From the NCBI GenBank assembly GCA_029007435.1, contig JAQXHU010000036.1, positions 1-46,009 of the forward strand: a stretch of 46,009 nt of DNA, read 5' to 3'. The notes beneath the pieces were generated by a model, which worked only from the letters and a program-made list of their open reading frames with translations, was not told where the DNA came from and ran no database searches. A program made the translations under genes and the position numbers. Shown here one piece after another: positions 40,814 through 46,009 of the stretch (position 1 is the stretch's first letter; each line of letters opens with the position of its first letter). The stretch comes from Bacteroidales bacterium (lineage in GTDB: Bacteria; Bacteroidota; Bacteroidia; Bacteroidales; UBA932).

Positions 40814-42430
40814 TTATTGTTCATCCCCAAGCCCAAGGCATTCAGAATATACCCATTCAGTGAATTCAGCTTCCCGCAGTGATTCTCCTCTTGCGACAGG
40901 ATAGATGCCTTTCCATCTTTCATTCATAAAATCAACAAGGTCTTGCCTTGCCCTTTCGGCACAGCCGTGTGCTTTTCCGAGAAGACCGGCAGCGCGGCAG
41001 GCGCAAAGTTCTCCCTGGCACGTGCCCATTCCGACCCTGGTTCGTCTTCTCAAATCCACAAGATTGTGGACATCGAGATTCTGGATAGCATTATTAACCT
41101 CACTTTCAGGCACTTCCTCACATTCGCAGACCAGACTGAGATCTTCTTTGCTCTGCATTCCTATTTTAGATGCGAAACTGCCAGCCCTTCCAACTGTCGC
41201 TTTCTGTGCTGTGGTAGGATTTGCCCATATCTTTTTAGATACTTCCTTGACATCTCCCTCGCCGGAACCTGGAAGCGGGGTAGTGCGAGTCTCGCATTTA
41301 TTGCCATTGTTGAGTTTCTTGCAGACAAGATCGGTCGCCATTTCGGCCATTAGCCTGTAAGTCATTAATTTACCACCAGTAATTGTGATTAACCCTTTGA
41401 TTCCGTCACGAGTTTCGTGATCAAACAGGACAATCCCGCGGCTTATGTTTCTTCCACTCGGATCGTTGTCAGCAGATACAAGCGGTCTCACACCAGCATA
41501 TGCCCTGAGAATTCGTGTGTCTTTGAGGCAAGGTGCGAGTTTCTCACCTTCCGAGATTAGCAGGCTGACCTCTTCCGGCGTTACCTTCATATTGTCGCAT
41601 TCCTCGTAAGGCACTCTTGTAGAAGTGGTTCCAATTACACAGACAGTATCACCAGGCACGAGAATATCCGCATTCGCCGGCTTCCTGCATCTGTTCAGAA
41701 CAATACCGTTCACCCTGTGTGCGAAAATCAGCAGTGCTCCTTTTGCCGGGAACATTCCAATCTGAGCTCCGGCCATCCCTGCTATCTTGTGACCCCATAT
41801 ACCGCCAGCATTGACAGTGATTGGTGCGCGGTATTCAGCAGTCTCGTGGGTCTGTTTGTCATATACCTTGACGCCGGTGATTGTGTCACCGGCTTTTATA
41901 AAGCCTATTACCTCATTATAGACCAATACTTTGGCTCCGTGCAGCTTGGCATCAACTACATTTGAAGAGCAAAGCCTGAACGGATCAACAGAGCCATCAG
42001 GGACTCTGACTGCCCCTATGATATCGGGATTGACAGAGGGCTCAAGACGTTTGGCCTCTTCGGGATCAAGAATCTCTGCCTTTATGCCTGCCTTGGTGCA
42101 GGATTCGACGAATTTGGCTTGATATGCCAGATCATCCTCAGGGAGAGTGATGAAAAAGCCGGTCGTGTCATCAACGCAGTGATTTGCGACCTTTTTTAGA
42201 ATCATATTCTCCTGGATACACTCAGTGGCGGATTCCTGATCAGTGACAGCATAACGCGCACCGCTGTGGAGCAGTCCGTGATTCCTTCCTGTGGCTCCGT
42301 CAGCGATGTCATTGCGCTCTATAAGAAGGGTCTTCAGCCCTCTCAACGAACAGTCGCGGGCTGTGCCGGCTCCGGTTATTCCGCCCCCGATCACTATGAC
42401 GTCGAATTCATTTTGTTTATTTGAGGCCAT
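40814..42430 (-). CDS. glpA: Anaerobic glycerol-3-phosphate dehydrogenase subunit A
   Basis: 538 aa from the ATG at 42430 (MASNKQNEFDVIVIGGG). FAD-dependent oxidation of glycerol-3-phosphate to dihydroxyacetone phosphate. Features: the dinucleotide motif GGGITGAGTARDCSLRG, a typical NHGLLHSGARYAV active-site region, ITITGGKLMTYRLMAEMA, and a C-terminal BFD-like [2Fe-2S] domain with CECEEV and TRVGMGTCQGELC. The frame is open further to 42496, but the family start fits the ATG at 42430. A -7 box (TATATTTG, 42522-42515) lies upstream. No glpF or glpK is in the window, so glycerol uptake genes must lie elsewhere. Confidence 0.93.
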   Translation of the reverse strand: MASNKQNEFDVIVIGGGITGAGTARDCSLRGLKTLLIERNDIADGATGRNHGLLHSGARYAVTDQESATECIQENMILKKVANHCVDDTTGFFITLPEDDLAYQAKFVESCTKAGIKAEILDPEEAKRLEPSVNPDIIGAVRVPDGSVDPFRLCSSNVVDAKLHGAKVLVYNEVIGFIKAGDTITGVKVYDKQTHETAEYRAPITVNAGGIWGHKIAGMAGAQIGMFPAKGALLIFAHRVNGIVLNRCRKPANADILVPGDTVCVIGTTSTRVPYEECDNMKVTPEEVSLLISEGEKLAPCLKDTRILRAYAGVRPLVSADNDPSGRNISRGIVLFDHETRDGIKGLITITGGKLMTYRLMAEMATDLVCKKLNNGNKCETRTTPLPGSGEGDVKEVSKKIWANPTTAQKATVGRAGSFASKIGMQSKEDLSLVCECEEVPESEVNNAIQNLDVHNLVDLRRRTRVGMGTCQGELCACRAAGLLGKAHGCAERARQDLVDFMNERWKGIYPVARGESLREAEFTEWVYSECLGLGDEQ

Positions 42431-42581
42431 TTTTGATTTAAAATTTCGTAAAAACAAGTCGCTTTTGAAACATAATATCGTGCTGTGTACCCTCACGGTT
42501 TCGTTTCAATTATGCAAATATAGCATTTTGTTTTCAAAACGAAAATGAGCAGAGGGTCTTTTTATTATAAAAATGATATTT

Positions 42582-43694
42582 TTATCGCATTTTCACAGCG
42601 GTCACACTTGATGGCCGGTCGGATTCGAATTCAAGTGATGAACCGCTGTTTGTCAAAGTCCCGTCATTACTTATTCTATATACTTCAATAGCCAACTCGT
42701 CACGGCACGCCACAAGAAGAAGCCTTCCGTCATCTGTAATCATAAAATTTCGTGGATGCTTGCCCGTATGTGCATAAGCGGTTTTCTCAAGAGTGCCGTC
42801 TGGTGCTATATTGAAAACACTGATACCGTCATTCTCCAGACGGTGGGAAGTATATAGGAACTTGCCTGACGGGTGAATGTGGATATCGGCGCTTCCCCTT
42901 GCATTGGCTTCATCGGCTTTTACTCTCTGTATCAATTTGAAACCATCTATGTTATAAACCAGTACTTCACCTGACAGTTCAGTTATGCAGTAGAGCGTTT
43001 TACCGTCACTTGAGAATTCCATATGGCGTGGCCCACTGCCTTCAGGGCAATCTATAGTTCCTGTCTCTTCAAGAATAAGTCCGCATTTCTCATCGGGAAG
43101 TGCCTTCATTATATGAATCTTGTCTGCTCCAAGATCAGTGGCGAGGATTGTGTCTGGATGTCCCGGAAGGGATTTAAGCTGATGAATATGAGAAGATGCC
43201 TGTCTTAATGAATCTGGACCACAGCCTGAGAAAACGAGCTGGAAACACCTGTTTTCCAATCCTTTATTCGTAAATGGGAATACACTTACCGCACCACCGC
43301 TGTAATCAGCGGTCAGGATATATTCTGCCCCCTCGTTTTCAGAGCCGTTGTAACGCATCAGGAAACAAGGATCTTCTGCAGTCTGGCGCTTTTCTGTAAC
43401 CGACTCGGGACTTGCTGCATTACCTGAGAAATTGAAGGAATAAATTCCAGAGCCGTTCCCAGTCTCACTGACAGCCACCATTTCTATTTCTCCGTCATTC
43501 CAGGCCAATGTATATGATGGATTTGTCGCATCTGCACTGTGTTTCAATGTGAAAGAGAGAGTTGCCGGGTCCAATGAATAAATGTAAGCGGAACCGCCAT
43601 AATCTCCGATTGCGATGAGATAATTGTCACTTGAACAGGAAATAATTGATAATGAGGCAATCAGACTGATTTGAAGAGTTATGCAGGCTTTCAT
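42582..43694 (-). CDS. Beta-propeller lactonase-family lipoprotein
   Basis: 370 aa. The lipoprotein signal ends in LSIISCSSDN. The mature part is a seven-bladed propeller of the 6-phosphogluconolactonase (Pgl/YbhE) type, with repeats such as GSGPRHMEFSSDGKTLYCIT and GKHPRNFMITDDGRLLLVAC. The lipobox puts it outside the cytosol, where it is unlikely to serve the pentose phosphate pathway, so the lactonase label is by fold only. It stands alone, divergent from queD. Confidence 0.82.
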   Translation of the reverse strand: MKACITLQISLIASLSIISCSSDNYLIAIGDYGGSAYIYSLDPATLSFTLKHSADATNPSYTLAWNDGEIEMVAVSETGNGSGIYSFNFSGNAASPESVTEKRQTAEDPCFLMRYNGSENEGAEYILTADYSGGAVSVFPFTNKGLENRCFQLVFSGCGPDSLRQASSHIHQLKSLPGHPDTILATDLGADKIHIMKALPDEKCGLILEETGTIDCPEGSGPRHMEFSSDGKTLYCITELSGEVLVYNIDGFKLIQRVKADEANARGSADIHIHPSGKFLYTSHRLENDGISVFNIAPDGTLEKTAYAHTGKHPRNFMITDDGRLLLVACRDELAIEVYRISNDGTLTNSGSSLEFESDRPSSVTAVKMR

Positions 43695-43878
43695 AATATG
43701 TTTCTTGTTTTTCTATGCGGTTTCGGAAACTCCCTATATTTGCGTTTGCTCTATTCGAAATACAACAGTTTCGGGCAAAGGTTGACAAATTTATAGAGAA
43801 CAATGTATTATTCCAATACTTTGATTAAATTTGTGGAGTTATTCGAATAATTGAATCATCGCTATAAACCGCTATAAT

Positions 43879-44208
43879 ATGTACTACGTCAGCAAGAGGT
43901 TCGAGGTGTCGGGCGCGCATTATGTGACAACAGACAACGGCAGCAAGTGCGAGACATTGCACGGGCACAACTGGATTGTCATAGTTCATTGTAAATCAGA
44001 AGAATTGAACGATGACGGAATGGTAACTGATTTCACATTCATCAAACGTAACATAATGTCAAGAATCGATCACAAGAACCTGAACGAGGTCCTGCCTTTC
44101 AGTCCGACAGCCGAGAATATAGCCAAATGGATATGTGATGAGACTCCGAATTGCTACAAAGTCGAAATCTGGGAGTCAGAGAACAACAAGGCTGTGTACG
44201 AGAAATAA
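43879..44208 (+). CDS. queD: 6-carboxytetrahydropterin synthase-like protein (QueD family)
   Basis: 109 aa. A member of the 6-pyruvoyl-tetrahydropterin synthase family that converts dihydroneopterin triphosphate in queuosine or pterin synthesis. Zinc ligands are His in VSGAHYV and the pair in LHGHNW; the catalytic Cys lies in KCETLHGH; DHKNLNEV, PTAENIA and the terminal Glu of IWESEN complete the signature. It is followed closely by rnpB (32 nt). -7 boxes at 43735-43742 and 43826-43833 lie upstream. Confidence 0.9.
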   Translation: MYYVSKRFEVSGAHYVTTDNGSKCETLHGHNWIVIVHCKSEELNDDGMVTDFTFIKRNIMSRIDHKNLNEVLPFSPTAENIAKWICDETPNCYKVEIWESENNKAVYEK

Positions 44209-44219
44209 TAAAAATTGAT

Positions 44220-44227
44220 TATCTTTG
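44220..44227 (+). promoter_or_regulatory. Promoter -7 box of rnpB
   Basis: TATCTTTG fits the -7 consensus and lies 13 nt before the start of the RNase P RNA. No TTTG at the -33 position. Confidence 0.5.
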
Positions 44228-44240
44228 CATAACGAAATTC

Positions 44241-44570
44241 AGGCGGGACGATCTGCCGCGCCTGCTTTATGCAGGTGAGGAAAGTCCGGACAGGGAAGGG
44301 CGCCCTGCTGCGGAAAGCGCAGATGGGAGTAATCTTATGCCAGCCGTAACAGAGAATGTCTGCTGCCGGGCAAGTCCTGGCGGTGATGGTGAAAATGTGA
44401 GGCAAGAGCTCACGGCGCATTGGCAGCGATGCCGTGCGGGTACGGCACCAGGGCCTGCAAAACCAAATATACTGACAGATGAGGGCTGCCCGCCCGATGT
44501 CAGGGGGTAGGTTGCGTAGATAAATGGCAGATTTTAAAACAGAAACCGGCTTACGGTCCCGCCTTTTTTT
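44241..44570 (+). ncRNA. rnpB: RNase P RNA, bacterial type A
   Basis: The catalytic RNA of RNase P, which matures tRNA 5' ends. Recognisable conserved parts are GAGGAAAGTCCGGAC (CR I, about 44276-44290), GGCAAGAGCTCACGG (CR region, about 44402-44416) and the 3' ACAGAAACCGGCTTACGG (about 44539-44556). The P1 helix pairs AGGCGGGAC (44241-44249) with GTCCCGCCT (44556-44564). The T-run at 44563-44570 acts as terminator. Length of about 330 nt is normal. No coding sequence should be called inside it. Confidence 0.95.
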
Positions 44571-44756
44571 ATTTCCCCCCTGCCCTTATTATTATTTCCC
44601 CCTGCCCCCATTACGGGGGAGGGCGCTACGTGCGCACCATCGCCGCTGGCCTTGCTTCGCTGTTCTTCGCGCGGCGGCTTGTGCCGCCATCGCAGGATTC
44701 GCCTGCTTTAGGTGTGCTTCGTGGGGGAGGTAAGTGCTTATAATTGAATGTGTTTC

Positions 44757-44867
44757 GGACTGGATGGTACCTCATTTTGGAGGACTTGCCGCCCTCGGCA
44801 CTAGAGGGAGGGGCCCAAACGAAGTTTGGGAGGGCCTGGTCCGGAGAAATGAGGTACCATCCAGTCC
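44757..44867. repeat. 111-bp palindromic element with perfect 21-bp terminal arms
   Basis: The arms at 44757-44777 and 44847-44867 are exact inverted copies (core GGATGGTACCTCATTT). Inside, CCCAAAC/GTTTGGG forms a second hairpin around 44814-44830, flanked by GGCC and GGGCC. There is no open frame and no transposase. It is likely a non-coding intergenic repeat (MITE-like or a hairpin family). The stretch 44571-44756 before it is low-information GC-rich sequence without a gene. Confidence 0.7.
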
Positions 44868-44870
44868 ACC

Positions 44871-44917
44871 AGGTAACACCACAGGTAACACCACAGGTAA
44901 CACCACCAGGTAACGCC
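44871..44917. repeat. Short minisatellite, four copies of AGGTAACRCC
   Basis: Copies start at 44871, 44883, 44895 and 44908 (spacing 12, 12 and 13). It begins 3 nt after the palindromic element, so the two may form one repeat unit. Nothing further is evident up to the M13 peptidase promoter. Confidence 0.7.
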
Positions 44918-45092
44918 ACCAAGAAAATGAGAAACGACAAAGCATTTCCTCGATAATTGCTTGACTCGATTGAAAGCCGGAACCCAAAATATGCGACTTG
45001 TCCACTATATTCATATTTAAAGTATTGAATTACAATAAATTGAGCAATTTCAATGTCCACATTGAAAAAGAACAACATATGTAATAATGTTG

Positions 45093-45100
45093 TAACTTTG
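45093..45100 (+). promoter_or_regulatory. Promoter -7 box of the M13 peptidase gene
   Basis: TAACTTTG fits TAnnTTTG and lies 48 nt before the ATG at 45149. No TTTG at the -33 position. Confidence 0.45.
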
Positions 45101-45148
45101 CAGCAGAAATTGAAAGTACAATGCCGATAACAAATCAGACATTATAAT

Positions 45149-46009
45149 ATGATGAAAACAAGAATTCTGAAAATCTGCGCCCTGATGCTTATTGCCGCCG
45201 GGTGCGCAAGAACACCGGTAAAAAATGCCGGGATCAACTACGCCTATATGGATACTACGGTCCGTGCAGGCGATGATTTCGCCCGATATGCCACAGGGCA
45301 TTGGGCAGACTACAATCCACAGCCAAAAGAATATCCGATGTGGGGAACCGTAGGAAAAGTCAGCGATGACAATGTAAAGGCTCTCGCCGCACTCATACAG
45401 GACATTGCCTCAAGCGAGCACAAGAAAGGCAGCATTGAGCAGAAAATCGGCGATCTCTACAACATGATGATGGACTCAGTACGCCTCAATAACGAAGGCG
45501 CAGCCCCACTTCGTGCCCACATAGCCGAAATCGATGCGATACAAACCCGCGAAGAACTCCTCGAACATTGCGCCAAAGAGCATGACAACCTGCTCTTCAG
45601 CCTCTTTGTGTCCGCAGATGAAAAAGACTCCAAGAACAACATCGTATGCGTGAGCCAGGACGGACTTTCGCTCGGAAACAGGGATTATTATCTCAGCGAA
45701 GAGCCGCAGAACGCAATGATTCGCGAAGCGATGAAAGAGCATATGGTACGCCTCTTCGTCCTCACAGGATACAACCCGGAGGAGTCAAGGGACAAGATGG
45801 AGAGAATCTGGGCCATCGAGACTGCCATCGCCGAGCCATATTATTCAATGGAGAAGCAGCGCGACTCAGATGCCAACTACCACAAAGTATCAGTGGACTC
45901 CCTCATTGCGATATGCGGAGGCTTTGACTGGAAATCATATCTCGCCAACTACCGCTACGACCGCACCAATGAGGTAGATCTCGGTCAGCCTGAACCGGTT
46001 GCGAAAGCT
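45149..46009 (+). CDS. pepO: M13-family metallopeptidase (PepO/neprilysin-like) lipoprotein, 5' part only
   Basis: 287 codons are visible before the window ends; family members are about 670-690 aa, so the zinc-binding HExxH part lies outside. The lipoprotein signal is KICALMLIAAGCARTP, with Cys as the lipidation site. The peptidase M13 N-terminal domain follows: MDTTVRAGDDFARYATGHW, GKVSDDNVKAL, LGNRDYYL, SMEKQRDSDANYHKVSVDSL. Expected to act on peptides at the cell surface or in the periplasm. Start at the first of two adjacent ATGs (45149 or 45152). Confidence 0.9.
   Translation, partial: MMKTRILKICALMLIAAGCARTPVKNAGINYAYMDTTVRAGDDFARYATGHWADYNPQPKEYPMWGTVGKVSDDNVKALAALIQDIASSEHKKGSIEQKIGDLYNMMMDSVRLNNEGAAPLRAHIAEIDAIQTREELLEHCAKEHDNLLFSLFVSADEKDSKNNIVCVSQDGLSLGNRDYYLSEEPQNAMIREAMKEHMVRLFVLTGYNPEESRDKMERIWAIETAIAEPYYSMEKQRDSDANYHKVSVDSLIAICGGFDWKSYLANYRYDRTNEVDLGQPEPVAKA

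Noticed and set aside
44241..44570. Open frames crossing the rnpB region
   Set aside because: The sequence is RNase P RNA by conserved blocks and P1 pairing; the frames have no support.
44524..44956. Short reading frames over the GC-rich and repeat region after rnpB
   Set aside because: They translate palindrome and minisatellite sequence and have no ribosome-binding site or domain.
1..46009. tRNA or rRNA genes and insertion sequences with a transposase
   Set aside because: None recognised by eye; the only mobile-element genes are the integrase module and its replication genes.

Overview
The window looks like a chromosome segment from a Bacteroidales bacterium; the genus cannot be named from sequence alone. 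Supporting signs are many promoter -7 boxes of the Bacteroidetes primary sigma-factor type (TAnnTTTG), a PUR-alpha-like DUF3276 gene, a long Bacteroidetes-style NusB, DUF5606 and DUF6340-like proteins, BT4734-like and DUF3987 replication genes, and many lipoproteins. It divides into an accessory island (about 1-23,910) and a core region (23,910-46,009).

The island appears integrated at the 3' end of mnmE. Next to mnmE lie an integration module (tyrosine recombinase plus an upstream protein with a zinc finger and four tandem winged-HTH domains), two small excisionase-like HTH genes, a BT4734-like gene and a primase/DUF3987 gene split by one in-frame stop codon. The upstream HTH gene has a well-formed promoter, and its leader carries four tandem 10-bp iterons. 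No relaxase or conjugation gene is visible. Next comes a two-gene module of unknown function (16,111-17,902), divergent from the main item of interest: a six-gene operon on the minus strand (15,836 to 5,126). In order it encodes a WYL-domain regulator; a fusion of an N6-methyltransferase-like domain (catalytic motif degenerate), an HsdS-like recognition domain and a histidine-kinase-like ATPase; a receiver-domain protein; and a complete type I restriction-modification system (HsdM, HsdS, HsdR). I read this as a type I R-M system coupled to its own two-component pair, with the sensor built on a pseudo-methyltransferase/specificity scaffold. I know of no named system with this layout, but I could not search for one.

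Left of the operon (1-5,046) are an outer-membrane beta-barrel, a lipoprotein with two internal repeats, several unknown proteins, and an XRE-HTH/EVE-like fusion regulator whose promoter sits inside a matching palindrome.

The core region is conventional. A minus-strand run encodes MTA/SAH deaminase, purine nucleoside phosphorylase, glutamine-dependent NAD synthetase, a rhodanese lipoprotein and MnmE (purine/NAD salvage and tRNA modification). A plus-strand operon encodes NusB, YajC, a YbbR-like protein, CoaE, a DUF5606 protein, RimO and a lipoprotein. A membrane-bound LytTR regulator faces a GDSL hydrolase across an intergenic region with three direct repeats at an exact 20-bp period. Then come the anaerobic glycerol-3-phosphate dehydrogenase genes glpABC, a beta-propeller lactonase, a QueD-like enzyme, RNase P RNA, a palindromic intergenic repeat with a short minisatellite, and the start of an M13 (PepO-like) peptidase cut by the window edge.
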